The translations under genes and the position numbers were made by a program. Under the pieces are notes generated by a model. It was not told where the DNA came from, made no database searches, and saw only the letters and a list, made by a program, of their open reading frames with translations. A DNA stretch of 64,000 nucleotides from Anaerotignum faecicola (GTDB taxonomy: Bacteria; Bacillota; Clostridia; Lachnospirales; Anaerotignaceae): positions 559,259 to 623,258 of the forward strand of contig JANFXS010000001.1 in assembly GCA_024460105.1 (NCBI GenBank), in the 5' to 3' direction. Within the stretch, counting starts at the first letter, position 1, and the number at the start of each line of letters is the position of its first letter. Positions 1 through 9,272 of the stretch are shown here, one piece after another.

Positions 1-407
1 GCGCCGGCTATAGCGTTTTTAAATCCCTGCTCTATGCCTGCCGGGCAGTCAATGATTATGTAGTCAAAGCCTTCTTCCTTTAAGTTTTCGCAAAGCTTTT
101 TCATCTGTTCCGGCGACACTGCGTTTTTGTCCCTTGTCTGGGCCGCCGGAAGAAGGAAAAGCCCCGTATACCTTTTATCTTTAATTAACGCCTGTTTTAA
201 TTTGCAGTTTCCTTCCACAACGTCAACAAGGTCGTAGACAATCCTGTTTTCAAGGCCCATTACAACGTCAAGGTTCCTAAGGCCGATGTCCGCGTCCACC
301 AAGGCAACTTTTTTTCCGAGAACCGCCAGCCCACAGCCTATGTTTGCAGACGTCGTCGTTTTGCCAACACCGCCTTTGCCGCTTGTAACTACTATCACTT
401 CGCCCAT
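1..407 (-). CDS. minD: MinD septum-site ATPase (3' end outside window)
   Basis: ParA/MinD-family ATPase of the Min system. It dimerises on the membrane with ATP, recruits MinC and so keeps FtsZ rings away from the poles. The reading frame is open from an ATG at 407 to the window edge, giving 135 N-terminal residues. Visible motifs are the deviant Walker A KGGVGKTTT (residues 11-19, signature Lys11 and Lys16), the VDADIGLRNLD segment with Asp38 and Asp40, and DCPAGIEQGF near the edge. A GGGAGGA ribosome site precedes the ATG. It lies downstream of minC on the same strand after an AT-rich gap of about 200 nt in which I see no convincing promoter. Any minE would be outside the window. Confidence 0.95.
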   Translation of the reverse strand, partial: MGEVIVVTSGKGGVGKTTTSANIGCGLAVLGKKVALVDADIGLRNLDVVMGLENRIVYDLVDVVEGNCKLKQALIKDKRYTGLFLLPAAQTRDKNAVSPEQMKKLCENLKEEGFDYIIIDCPAGIEQGFKNAIAG

Positions 408-606
408 CTGTTATCTTTCCTCCCATGTATACTGATTTAATTAATTCAAAAAGTAAAATATAAAAATACCTGATTTTTTCTTAAGCAATTTGTACTAAAC
501 AAGCCTTTAGTATCATATAGCTATATATTAGCAAAAATATAATCAAATTGCACTTCTTTTTTAAAGCAAATACGTAAAAAACTCGACACAATCTGTTTTT
601 ATACTT

Positions 607-1128
607 TTACTCAAATGCCGAAACATACACCCTGCCGTCCTCAAGATACGCATATTCGGGATTTTTGAGGGATTTTGAAATCCTGTTTTCCGGAAAACGC
701 GTTATAACGTCCGCAATCCTAAGCTGCACGGGGCTCATGTTAAGGGCGAATATATACGCTTCCGTTTCACCCGCCGTGCCGGCGTGGGCAACGCCTTTAA
801 GCGCGCCGAGGATTATTATATTGCCCGTCGCTCTTATTTCCGCCCCTGCATTAACGTCGCCAAGAAGAACGATGCTTCCGTCATATTCCAAAAGGACGCC
901 GTTTCTGAGGCTTCCTTTGTGAAATTTTGTCCTGTTTTCTTTTATAAATTCCGTTTTAACAAGTTCCTCTATTTTTTTATCGGATTGGGAAACCGCCTTA
1001 GATTTTTCTTCCTCCTCGGCGGCTTCGATTATGCTTTCCATCGTGCTGCCCGTTTCGGCCACGGAAATTTCCGGTTCGTCCTGTTCGTCTTTTTTCAGCC
1101 CGTCGTTTTCAGTGTTAAAAGTTATCAT
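607..1128 (-). CDS. minC: MinC-like septum-site inhibitor, N-terminal domain unrecognisable
   Basis: 173 residues. The C-terminal half (about 65-173) is a clear MinC C-terminal beta-helix domain, which binds MinD and dimerises: LLGDVNAGAEIRATGNIII, LGALKGVAHAG and QLRIADVITRFPE are diagnostic. The first 60 or so residues are acidic and low in complexity (EEEEKSK, DEQDEPE) and do not resemble the usual folded FtsZ-inhibiting MinC N-domain of about 100 residues. The protein is therefore shorter than typical MinC (about 220). Start is the ATG at 1128 with GGGAGGA upstream. It follows PBP2 by 20 nt and precedes minD, so it is probably part of the mre-min transcription unit. Identification of the C-domain is firm; how it inhibits FtsZ is open. 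Confidence 0.9.
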   Translation of the reverse strand: MITFNTENDGLKKDEQDEPEISVAETGSTMESIIEAAEEEEKSKAVSQSDKKIEELVKTEFIKENRTKFHKGSLRNGVLLEYDGSIVLLGDVNAGAEIRATGNIIILGALKGVAHAGTAGETEAYIFALNMSPVQLRIADVITRFPENRISKSLKNPEYAYLEDGRVYVSAFE

Positions 1129-1148
1129 AATATTTATCCTCCCTGTAA

Positions 1149-3953
1149 TTATTTTGCAAGCTTATTTTCCATATACGAGTTTTGCGGTTCATAATTCAAC
1201 CCCATATATTCCCCTATAATTTCCCTTGCCACCACGGCTGCCGGGGAACCGCTGCTTTCTCCGAAAGGTATCATTACCGTAACTGCAATCTGCGGTTCGT
1301 CATAGGGGGCGAACCCTGTAAACCATGTATGAGAACTTCTTGAAAGGTTTTCCTGAGCCGTGCCGCTTTTTGCCGCCACGTCCACAGGAAAGCCGCTGAA
1401 AACCCCTCTCAGCGTGCCGCTTGTGCCCTGGGTAACAAGAAGCATGCCTTTGTGTACTGCCTCCATATTTTCCGGGGCAAAATCCATTGCTTCTTCAACA
1501 ACGGGCTCTTTCTGTTCGACAGTTTCTCCGCCAAAAGACTCAACCCTGTTTATAATATGCGTCGTATAACGCGTGCCTCCGTTTGCAAGCGTCGTTATAT
1601 ATTTATTTATATGGATAGGCGCATAGTTATTAACCGACTGCCCTATCGCCGCCCTTATAGTATCTCCGTCGCTCCACCTTGTCTGTGAAGTGGTAGCGTC
1701 GGGATTTTGCCATTTAACGCTTTCTTCTTTATATTCCGGCGACGCCATATTCGGCTGCGAATCTCCTATTTCAATGCCGCTTGAAGCGTTAAGCCCGAAA
1801 GCTTCCATATATTTATTGAGGGTGGCGATGCCTTGGGCAGTCGTGCCCTCTTCCTGGTTCCCCATTCTGTAAGCCGTTTCATAAAAAAAGTAGTTGCAGC
1901 TTACTTCAAGGGCGGTGGAAACATTTATGAGAGAATGAGTCCTTCCGCTGCCGGAATAAATCCAGCACCTTGCATACGGCTTTTTCGCTTTCGTAAACAC
2001 CCCTTGATCCTGTATAAGAGTTGTCGGCGTTATTATGCCTTCTTCAAGGCCGGCTAATGCGGTTATCATTTTAAATGTGGAACCCGGCGCTTTTTTCTGC
2101 GTCAGCGGCCTGTTTACCATAGGGGTGGAAGGATGTTCCATAAGGTAATAATAATAATCGTTGTCAAAAGTATTTACAAACCTGTTGTTGTCATAAGACG
2201 GATATGTTACAAGCGCAAGCACTTCGCCGCTTTCAACGCTGCTTACCACAACCGATCCGCTGCATGGATCGAGATCCGTATCCGCCGGCGTAAGTTCGCC
2301 GCTCCTTAATTTTTCGATTACAACGCTTAAAGGCGTTATAAGCCCGTTTTCAATACGTCTTATATAATCCTCGTCGGCAGTTATTTTCCCCTGCTCGATA
2401 AGTATAAGAAGCAAAGACCTTGAGGATATGTCGCCGTTATTTATTCCGTTTATAAAAACGTTTACCGCCGCTTCCTTGCCTTCGCTGTCGGCAAGGCTTA
2501 TATCAGGATAAACTTCCAAAAGGTATTCCTTAACGGCAAGCTGCTCTCCGTCGGCGGCTTCCATTATCTTGTTTATGGAAATAGTGTTGCACCTTGCAAG
2601 GGAACTGAAAAACTCTTTCAACGATATAGGCGAATCCTTAAGGCTTGACGCCCTCAGCTTATTAATAAGCACGTCTGTAAGCGCGTCCTCAAGATAGTCG
2701 TAGGCCGCCGTCTGAAGCTTCTGGTCTACCGTGAGGAACACATTGTCCCCGGAAACCGGCTGTTTTGTCTGGATCGTATTTATTCTCCTTCCGGATGCGT
2801 CTACTTCCACCATCATTTCACCGTCGTCGCCGTTAAGCTGCAGCTCATAAAGCCTTTCAACGCCGCTCTTTCCTATTATGTCGGAGTTTGAATACCCATA
2901 CTGCCTGTATTCCTCATATTCGGAATCGGATATTTTCCTTATATACCCCAATATATGGGAAAAATATTTTCCGAAAGGATATTTCCGAAGCGAATCGGTG
3001 TCTATTGTAACACCCGGGAAAAGCTGGTTGTTCTCTTCCACGGCGGCAACCGTTTTTTCGCTTATATTCAAAGCCACCGTAACAGGCTGGTATTTCCTGT
3101 ATCTTACAAGATAAAGCGAATATCTTATCGCCGCTATCTTTCTTTTCATGCCGTCCGATATATTATCGGGTATTTCAAAAAGTTCGTATATATACTCCAT
3201 GCTCTCGGCCGCCGTATAGTTAAGCTCGTCGTCTTCCATACCTACGCTTTCCTTCCAGTCTTTTTCCTTGCTTTCATTGCCGTCAAAAAGGAACGTATAC
3301 GGCTGGGACTGGGAAACAGGCAGATCGTCCACTATAGTTTCGCCGTTTCTGTCAAGTATCTCTATAAGTGAAAAAATCATTAAATTTTTATCGCTCAAAT
3401 TCAGGGCGCACGAAATCATGCGGCGCTTGTCTTCCTCCGAAAAATTATCCGGCACATTGTATTTCTCAATTAAATACTTTAAAGTTTGTTCAGCGCTGTA
3501 TTCAAGCTGTTTCCCTTTAAGCCCTATGGAAGTTTTCCATTCCTTCTCCTCGTTTTCTCCCGAAAACGTAAAAGAATACGGAGCGTTTTTCGATATAGGC
3601 AGATCGTCCGAAATAACCCCCGATTCCCCGCCGTAATTTGATATAAGCTTTTCAAGCACATATCCCCTGTCGGAAAAAGCGACTTTTATGCTGTCGTCAA
3701 GTTTTAAGGAAAAAGCGACCTGGTTTGTCGCAAGAGGCCGGCCGTAACGGTCGTAAATAACTCCCCTTGAAGCCGGAATTGAAAGCTCCTGGATGACGCT
3801 GGCTTTAAGAGCCTGCTGATATTCCTCCCCTTTAACCACCTGAAGCGAAAAAAGACGTATTACAATTATAAAAAAAAGCAGGAAAATGCCAAGCAGCATA
3901 ATAAAAAGCCTGCTTTTAACAAATTCGATTAATTTTTCAAAATAGCTTTTCAT
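1149..3953 (-). CDS. mrdA: Penicillin-binding protein 2 (class B transpeptidase), unusually large
   Basis: Membrane-anchored transpeptidase that cross-links peptidoglycan during elongation with RodA and MreBCD. One N-terminal membrane segment (about 16-40) is followed by the dimerisation region starting at ASRGVIYDRYGRPLA (61-75). Active-site motifs of the C-terminal domain are STFK (625-628, Ser625 nucleophile), SCN (685-687) and KSGT (862-865). At 934 residues it is well above the usual 600-700. The excess includes an internal duplication (about 112-180 and 204-275, both with DDLP..PY.F.F....EW or DW and PDN) and a helical insert (about 425-560). GGAGGGG precedes the ATG. mreD lies upstream, separated by about 200 nt, and minC lies downstream. 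Confidence 0.95.
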   Translation of the reverse strand: MKSYFEKLIEFVKSRLFIMLLGIFLLFFIIVIRLFSLQVVKGEEYQQALKASVIQELSIPASRGVIYDRYGRPLATNQVAFSLKLDDSIKVAFSDRGYVLEKLISNYGGESGVISDDLPISKNAPYSFTFSGENEEKEWKTSIGLKGKQLEYSAEQTLKYLIEKYNVPDNFSEEDKRRMISCALNLSDKNLMIFSLIEILDRNGETIVDDLPVSQSQPYTFLFDGNESKEKDWKESVGMEDDELNYTAAESMEYIYELFEIPDNISDGMKRKIAAIRYSLYLVRYRKYQPVTVALNISEKTVAAVEENNQLFPGVTIDTDSLRKYPFGKYFSHILGYIRKISDSEYEEYRQYGYSNSDIIGKSGVERLYELQLNGDDGEMMVEVDASGRRINTIQTKQPVSGDNVFLTVDQKLQTAAYDYLEDALTDVLINKLRASSLKDSPISLKEFFSSLARCNTISINKIMEAADGEQLAVKEYLLEVYPDISLADSEGKEAAVNVFINGINNGDISSRSLLLILIEQGKITADEDYIRRIENGLITPLSVVIEKLRSGELTPADTDLDPCSGSVVVSSVESGEVLALVTYPSYDNNRFVNTFDNDYYYYLMEHPSTPMVNRPLTQKKAPGSTFKMITALAGLEEGIITPTTLIQDQGVFTKAKKPYARCWIYSGSGRTHSLINVSTALEVSCNYFFYETAYRMGNQEEGTTAQGIATLNKYMEAFGLNASSGIEIGDSQPNMASPEYKEESVKWQNPDATTSQTRWSDGDTIRAAIGQSVNNYAPIHINKYITTLANGGTRYTTHIINRVESFGGETVEQKEPVVEEAMDFAPENMEAVHKGMLLVTQGTSGTLRGVFSGFPVDVAAKSGTAQENLSRSSHTWFTGFAPYDEPQIAVTVMIPFGESSGSPAAVVAREIIGEYMGLNYEPQNSYMENKLAK

Positions 3954-4158
3954 TAACCCCTCCGAAGGAAGTTGTTCCGTAAAAGCCTTTTTTGCAAGCG
4001 GCGCGGTTAAATATGCATGCCTTCAGACGCCAAAATCGTCAAAGCGCAACGCGCATAATTTTTACGGCCGAGCGCATTTTTGTAAATACAAAACCGAAAC
4101 CGTATTCCGAATCGGGGTCATAGCCGCATATACAAAATCAGTTTGATACAAAGGCTTT

Positions 4159-4686
4159 CTATTTGTGTATTGTAAAAAGTTTTCGTTTATATTTCTCTTT
4201 TTCCTCAAGATAACCGTTTATGGAAAAAAGAATACGGTAAATTATTATGGTAGTAACGGCGTTATAAACCGTTTCCGGCAGTATTACGTTCAGCAGGAAA
4301 TAAAAATACATAACATTCCCGCTGAAAAGCACGCTTGTTAAGAATATGCAGCTTTCATACGCGACGGTTGAAACAATGCCTACTATTACCGGCAGCACAT
4401 AGTTCTCCCTGTAAAAACCTTTATTGAATTTTCCCGCAAAAAAGCCGAGAAGCATGCCCAAAAGCGCATAATACCCTATGGAGGACCCGAAAAAGGCGTC
4501 CTGAAGGAACCCTGCCGCTATGCCGCACGCCGCCCCTTCCGTACTGCCCCTTAAAAGCGCCATGGAAACAACTATAATAATCGCCGTATTCGGTATAATC
4601 CCGTTTATGGAAAAATTCTGAAGTATTGTGGACTGGAAAACAATATTGACGCACAGGACTAAAAATACCGTTATTATCCTTCTCAT
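4159..4686 (-). CDS. mreD: Rod shape-determining protein MreD
   Basis: Small polytopic membrane protein of the elongasome, connecting MreC to the cytoplasmic MreB filament. 175 residues, very hydrophobic, with about five predicted membrane segments and a charged C-terminus (EEKEKYKRK). The MreD-type N-terminus (IIPNTAIIIVVSMALLRGS) and glycine-rich helices (GAACGIAAGFLQDAFFGSS) fit the family. Its ATG overlaps the mreC stop by 4 nt, implying translational coupling. MreD is poorly conserved in sequence, so the call rests on position, length and topology as well as motifs. Confidence 0.9.
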   Translation of the reverse strand: MRRIITVFLVLCVNIVFQSTILQNFSINGIIPNTAIIIVVSMALLRGSTEGAACGIAAGFLQDAFFGSSIGYYALLGMLLGFFAGKFNKGFYRENYVLPVIVGIVSTVAYESCIFLTSVLFSGNVMYFYFLLNVILPETVYNAVTTIIIYRILFSINGYLEEKEKYKRKLFTIHK

Positions 4687-5534
4687 TCCCCATCCTCCTT
4701 GAGAGTTTCAAATTCTTCGGTTATTATAAGGAGAGTGGTCAAATGTTTAAAATCCACCTGAGGTTCTATTATGGCGTATCTTGTAAGGCCGTTTGTGTCG
4801 GTTATTATCTCTTTGACATAGCCTATTGTAAGGCCGGCCGGGTATATTTCGCTTAAATGCGACGTTACAATCTCGTCGCCTTTCATTATCTCGCTTTCCG
4901 CGTCAATATACTCCATGCGGCAAAGTCCGTCGTCCATAAGGGTATAGTCCCCTCTTACAACGCCGAGATCTCCCGTCCTTAAGCTCATAGCGGAAACGGA
5001 ACTTCTGTTGTCGAGTATTGATTCCGCTTTGGCGTAATTATATCCGACTTCCGTTATTTTGCCTACCACGCCGCCTTCGGCCGTAAGCACCATGTCGGCC
5101 GATATGCCGTCTTTTGTGCCCTTATCTATAACAAAAGTATCGTACCAGTTCCCCGGATCCTTACCGATTATATTTGTGCCCGTAGTTTCATGTTCGGGGA
5201 ACCTCTGTGAAATTTCAAGAAGGTTTGAAAGGCGTTTGTTTTCTTCTTCATATATCAAAAGCCTTTTGTTTTCAGCTTCCAAAAGCTCAATTCTGGCTTT
5301 AAGCTCCTCATTTTCGGCATATATGTCGTTTTCGTCCCTAAGGCTTGAAATCCTGTCGCCGAACCAGCCGCCTACCGCCGACGTTATATCCTGAAGCGGC
5401 GTTATAACAAGGCCCAAAGTGTTTTCAACAAAAGTAGATTTAGATTTCCTGCCCATTGTTATAAGAGCCGAAACGGCAAGTACAAAAGCCAGTATAATTA
5501 AAATTTGTTTTTTGTATTCTTCAAAAAATTTCAA
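4683..5534 (-). CDS. mreC: Rod shape-determining protein MreC
   Basis: Periplasm-facing elongasome scaffold that binds PBP2 and is coupled to MreB through MreD. 283 residues: one membrane segment (about 10-27), a coiled coil (about 65-110, repeated ENEELKARIELLEAENKRL-type heptads) and two beta domains with GKDPGNWYDTFVIDKG, GVVGKITEVG and SEIYPAGLTIGYV. Length and order are normal for Firmicute MreC. I chose the TTG at 5534 as start because AAGGAGA lies 7 nt upstream. It sits 18 nt after mreB and overlaps mreD. Confidence 0.95.
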   Translation of the reverse strand: MKFFEEYKKQILIILAFVLAVSALITMGRKSKSTFVENTLGLVITPLQDITSAVGGWFGDRISSLRDENDIYAENEELKARIELLEAENKRLLIYEEENKRLSNLLEISQRFPEHETTGTNIIGKDPGNWYDTFVIDKGTKDGISADMVLTAEGGVVGKITEVGYNYAKAESILDNRSSVSAMSLRTGDLGVVRGDYTLMDDGLCRMEYIDAESEIMKGDEIVTSHLSEIYPAGLTIGYVKEIITDTNGLTRYAIIEPQVDFKHLTTLLIITEEFETLKEDGE

Positions 5535-5552
5535 ACCAAATTCTCCTTAAAA

Positions 5553-6581
5553 TTACATCCTAAGCTTTTTCGGCGAAAGAAGCACGCTTCTGAGCGTTTC
5601 TATATGCTCCAAAACAAGGCCCGTTCCCATAACGACGCAGTTTAACGGTTCGTTCGCTATATTTACGGGCATTCCCGTTTCTTTTGTAATCAGCTTGTCA
5701 AGGCCGCTTAAAAGCGCCCCCCCTCCGGTAAGCGTTATGCCGAATTCCATAACGTCGGCGGCAAGCTCCGGCGGCGTTGCTTCAAGGGTTTGTTTAATGC
5801 AGTCTATTATCGAATATATAGGCTCGCTTATAGCTTCGAGTATTTCGTTTGACGTTACCGACGCAGTTTTCGGAAGGCCGCTTATGAGATCGCGCCCGCG
5901 GATCTCCATCTGTTCTTCCTTCCCTTTCGGATATGCGCAGCCTATATTTATTTTTATTTCTTCCGCCGTACGTTCGCCTATTGCAAGGTTATATTCCTTT
6001 TTAATGTAATTTATAATATAAGAATCTATTTCATCCCCGGCAACCCTTAAAGACGTGCTTGTTACAATGCCGCCCAAAGATATAACGGCAACCTCGCTTG
6101 TGCCGCCGCCTATATCAACCACCATACTGCCGCTAGGCTCCTCGACGGGAAGGCCCGCGCCTATGGACGCCGCCATAGGTTCCTCTATAAGATACGCGTC
6201 GTTTGTTTTCGCGCCGGCCCCGATTGTGGCTTCCATAACCGCACGCTTTTCAACCTCTGTAACCCCCGAAGGCACACATACGACAACCCTCGGTTTCGGT
6301 CCGAACATGCTCCTTGTGTAAGCTTTGTCAATAAAATATCTAAGCATTGCCTGCGTTATGTCAAAATCGGCTATTACGCCGTCTTTCATTGGGCGTATTG
6401 CAACAATGTTTCCAGGGGTACGGCCAATCATTTCCTTAGCCTCGTTTCCCACTGCAAGCACTTCATGGGTGACGGTATTTACCGCAACAACGGAAGGCTC
6501 GTTTACGACAATGCCTTTGCCTTTAACATACACGAGGGTATTGGCAGTGCCAAGGTCTATACCCATATCTCTTGAAAACAT
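5553..6581 (-). CDS. mreB: Rod shape-determining protein MreB (actin-like)
   Basis: Bacterial actin that forms membrane filaments and orients lateral wall synthesis. 342 residues with the full actin-ATPase signature: phosphate-1 loop [13 protein letters not shown] at the N-terminus, phosphate-2 [15 protein letters not shown], and the adenosine motif [14 protein letters not shown] near the C-terminus. The ATG at 6581 is chosen over an upstream TTG because GGGAG lies 11 nt before it and [11 protein letters not shown] is the normal family start. It is the first gene of mreB-mreC-mreD-PBP2-minC-minD. The 5' region is a gap of about 470 nt and maf has its own terminator, so mreB probably has its own promoter. 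Confidence 0.97.
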   Translation of the reverse strand: MFSRDMGIDLGTANTLVYVKGKGIVVNEPSVVAVNTVTHEVLAVGNEAKEMIGRTPGNIVAIRPMKDGVIADFDITQAMLRYFIDKAYTRSMFGPKPRVVVCVPSGVTEVEKRAVMEATIGAGAKTNDAYLIEEPMAASIGAGLPVEEPSGSMVVDIGGGTSEVAVISLGGIVTSTSLRVAGDEIDSYIINYIKKEYNLAIGERTAEEIKINIGCAYPKGKEEQMEIRGRDLISGLPKTASVTSNEILEAISEPIYSIIDCIKQTLEATPPELAADVMEFGITLTGGGALLSGLDKLITKETGMPVNIANEPLNCVVMGTGLVLEHIETLRSVLLSPKKLRM

Positions 6582-7050
6582 AATATTAAAAACTCCCTTC
6601 AAAGTAAAAAATGCTTATTGTAATATAATTGCCGCCGTTTACCGGGCGCATACCCGTTTTTTTCAGGCCGCATCCCAAATTATGCGTTTAAAATCCGTAT
6701 CTGCCCTTATGCATAAAGCCCCGCGTATCATGCCGAATGGCAAAAGCGCGGAAACTCCCTAAAATACCATGATTATTAATAATACATCTTTTTCCATTAT
6801 TTTTCAATAAAAATACTGTTAACAGTCTGTTAAAAATGTATAATACCGTTTAAAACTATTATTCCTTTATTTTTCAGATATATGACAATAAACACCCGCT
6901 CATTTCATATATGGCGGCCTATATTTTCCCTTAAAACGCCCGCGCGCTGAAAATACAGCGGTTCTTAGAAAAAAAGTATGCCGTTTATGTTTCGGCGCAA
7001 AATTAAACGCGCCCGTTTTATACGGGCGCGCAAGCTGTATACGAAAAGGC
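6582..7050. other. Intergenic region upstream of mreB
   Basis: AT-rich spacer between maf and mreB with no credible gene on either strand. In many Clostridia radC sits here; I see no trace of it. It should contain the mreB promoter, but I cannot assign -35/-10 boxes with confidence. A perfect 12-bp palindrome ACTGTTAACAGT occurs at 6815-6826, followed by a second CTGTTAA. The maf terminator lies at the maf end. Confidence 0.5.
7001..7030 (-). terminator. Rho-independent terminator after maf
   Basis: Perfect 8-bp stem CGCGCCCG / CGGGCGCG with a 7-nt loop. Read on the minus strand it is followed by TTTAATTTTG. It lies about 20 nt past the maf stop and separates maf from the mre operon. Confidence 0.8.
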
Positions 7051-7653
7051 CTAACGTTTCATAAGCTCTAGAATCTGTATGCCGTGCCTTTTAAGGCAGT
7101 CGTAAATAAGGGGTACCGAAAGCCCTACTACAGTGCTGTAGTTTCCCATTATCGAATCGACAAACAACGAGGCTTTTCCCTGTATGCCGTATCCTCCGGC
7201 CTTGTCTTCAAATTCCCCTGTGTTTACATACATTTCTATTTCTTCAATAGTCATTTTGTTAAACGTCACTTCCGTGCAGTCGACAAACACTTCCTCTTCA
7301 AAGCTTCCGTCCTCTTTTACAAAAATCAGGCAGTTGCCCGTGTAAACGCTGTGGCGCCTTCCCTGTATCTGACGGATCATTTTTGCCGCTTCTTCCCTTG
7401 ATTTAGGCTTGCTTAATATCCTTCCCATATCCGCAACTACGGTGTCGGCCCCGATTATAACCGCCGGACCGACGACTTTATCCAATACGGCCTTCGCCTT
7501 TTTTTCTGACAATATTTTCACAAGCTCATAAGGCGAATTATCTACGTCGATTTTCTCCTCTACGCTGCTGTGAATAACTTCAAACGGGATGCCCAGGCTT
7601 TCAAGAATCTGTTTCCTTCTCGGTGATGACGAAGCCAAAATAATCTTCTGCAT
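7051..7653 (-). CDS. maf: Maf-family nucleoside triphosphate pyrophosphatase
   Basis: House-cleaning enzyme that hydrolyses non-canonical or pyrimidine NTPs (dTTP/UTP in YhdE-type members) to the monophosphate; historically linked to septum formation. 200 residues, normal length. The N-terminal ASSSPRRKQIL substrate loop is at about 7-17, followed by the GADTVVADMGRILSKP segment holding the catalytic Asp and conserved Lys, then GYGIQGKASLFVDSIMGNYS, the conserved C-terminal GxxGxxxxFxxxxxGxxxN region. The ATG at 7653 has GGAG upstream. It follows the DUF4321 gene by 36 nt, a pairing often seen in Clostridia. Confidence 0.94.
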   Translation of the reverse strand: MQKIILASSSPRRKQILESLGIPFEVIHSSVEEKIDVDNSPYELVKILSEKKAKAVLDKVVGPAVIIGADTVVADMGRILSKPKSREEAAKMIRQIQGRRHSVYTGNCLIFVKEDGSFEEEVFVDCTEVTFNKMTIEEIEMYVNTGEFEDKAGGYGIQGKASLFVDSIMGNYSTVVGLSVPLIYDCLKRHGIQILELMKR

Positions 7654-7689
7654 AATTAACGCTCCTTACTTCTTAATATAAATATGGAT

Positions 7690-7956
7690 TTACGGTTTCA
7701 GCTTTTTATATATCAAAGCCGCAAGAGCCATGCCTATAATCCCGGCTATTGTACACTTTACAGTTATGCCGAACTGGAGCTTTATAACCCCCAAATCCAA
7801 CACAGCCGGACCGCCGAGCACAAAATCCCTGCCGTATTTAAGGAACCTTAAAAACTCAACGTCGCCCAGATATTCCCCTATAAAACCTCCCAGCACAATG
7901 CCCACAATAAGCAGCAATATAAGCGTTAAAAGATCCCCGCCGCCTTTTCCAGCCAT
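7690..7956 (-). CDS. DUF4321 small membrane protein
   Basis: 88-residue protein with two hydrophobic segments (about 9-28 and 65-83) joined by a loop containing LRFLKYGRDFVLGGPAVLDLG. This matches the short two-helix DUF4321 proteins that typically precede maf in Clostridia; no function is established. The frame stays open upstream, but the ATG at 7956 is preferred because GGAGG lies 5 nt before it and the resulting MAGKGGGDLLTLILL start leads straight into helix one. The gene is divergent from the ABC operon. Confidence 0.75.
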   Translation of the reverse strand: MAGKGGGDLLTLILLLIVGIVLGGFIGEYLGDVEFLRFLKYGRDFVLGGPAVLDLGVIKLQFGITVKCTIAGIIGMALAALIYKKLKP

Positions 7957-8220
7957 AAAAACCTCCGCCGTTTTTCCGACATTTACGGCGTTTACAACCC
8001 CCTGCATTTTTAAGGCCCGCCGTTTTTAATCTTAATATCATTTTAATATCATTGCGTCGATTATGCAATAGTAATATAGGCAAAATTCGGCTTTAATCAC
8101 CCAAATTTCAACTTTTGCCCGAAAGCGCGGAATACTTCCGCACCATAGCGCCAATATTAATATTTTTAAAAATATTCATACTTTATTCATAAAATTGTAG
8201 TAAAATATTTCAATATTCAG

Positions 8221-8226
8221 TATAAT
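8221..8226 (+). promoter_or_regulatory. Candidate -10 box for the ABC/GldG/DUF4340 operon
   Basis: A consensus TATAAT stands 42 nt before the GTG start of the ATPase gene in the divergent spacer. The nearest -35-like box (TTGTAG, 8195-8200) is 20 nt away, longer than ideal, so this is only a candidate. Confidence 0.35.
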
Positions 8227-8267
8227 GTGGACATCAGGAAAATCCGGATGACTTTGGAGGTAAAAAC

Positions 8268-9272
8268 GTGATAGAGGTTAATAATCTGGTTAAAAACTAC
8301 GGCAAATACGAAGCCGTAAAAAACATTTCGTTCAAAGTTGAAAAAGGCGAAGTTCTGGGGTTTCTCGGCCCGAACGGAGCCGGCAAAAGCACAACCATGA
8401 ACATTATTACAGGCTACATATCGCCCACAAGCGGCGAGGTTAAAATCGATGGGTACGACATACTTAAAAACCCGACGGAAGCCAAAAAAAGGATCGGCTA
8501 TCTGCCCGAAATACCTCCCGTATATATGGACATGACCGTTACGGAATATCTGCGTTTCGCCGCCGATCTTAAAGGGGTCAAAAAAAGCGATGCATCCGGG
8601 CAGCTGGAAAACATAATGGAAAGGATAAAAATAACCCATGTTAAAAACAAGCTGATCAAGAACCTTTCCAAAGGCTACCGCCAAAGGGTAGGCCTTGCGC
8701 AGGCCCTTATCGGCAACCCAGAGGCGCTTATACTCGACGAGCCGACAGTCGGCCTCGATCCGAAACAGATTATAGAAATACGCGACGTCATACGCGATCT
8801 GAGCAAAACCCATACCATCATATTAAGCAGCCATATACTTTCCGAAGTAAGCGCCGTATGCAGCCGCGTCATGATTATAAATAAAGGCGAAATAGTTGCA
8901 AGCGACACTCCGGACGGGCTCAGCGAAAAATTAAGCCGCGACCGCTACAGGATAAGAATTAAAGGCGACAGGACAGCCGCCATCGAAGCCCTGAGAAACG
9001 CCTCGGCAATCTCATACTTTGAGGAAACCGAATGCAGTGAAAAAGGCGCATGGGACTTTATAATAGAAGGCCTTGAAGGCTGCGACGTGCGCGAAGCGGC
9101 GTTTAAAACAGCAGCCCAAAACGGGCTTATACTGCTTATTATGAAAAGTGAAAAAATGTCCCTTGAGGACATATTCCTTAAAGTTACGGAAAGCAGCGCC
9201 GATATAATTTCCGGCGGCGTATCTTTGGAGGAAGAAGAAACAAAAACCGAAAAGGCGGATGATACAAAATGA
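8268..9272 (+). CDS. ABC transporter ATP-binding protein (GldA/NatA-like)
   Basis: ATPase of an ABC-2 type system. 334 residues: Walker A GPNGAGKST (34-42), signature LSKGYRQRVG, Walker B LILDEPTVGLDP, and a switch His in ILSSHILSEV. The C-terminal 100 or so residues after the ATPase core are typical of GldA/NatA-like subunits. Start is GTG at 8268, with TTTGGAGG 8 nt upstream. It overlaps the permease gene by 4 nt. The gene set (ATPase, six-helix permease, GldG-like, DUF4340) matches the widespread cluster annotated as gliding-motility-like, although nothing suggests gliding in this lineage. The substrate is unknown. Confidence 0.93.
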   Translation: MIEVNNLVKNYGKYEAVKNISFKVEKGEVLGFLGPNGAGKSTTMNIITGYISPTSGEVKIDGYDILKNPTEAKKRIGYLPEIPPVYMDMTVTEYLRFAADLKGVKKSDASGQLENIMERIKITHVKNKLIKNLSKGYRQRVGLAQALIGNPEALILDEPTVGLDPKQIIEIRDVIRDLSKTHTIILSSHILSEVSAVCSRVMIINKGEIVASDTPDGLSEKLSRDRYRIRIKGDRTAAIEALRNASAISYFEETECSEKGAWDFIIEGLEGCDVREAAFKTAAQNGLILLIMKSEKMSLEDIFLKVTESSADIISGGVSLEEEETKTEKADDTK

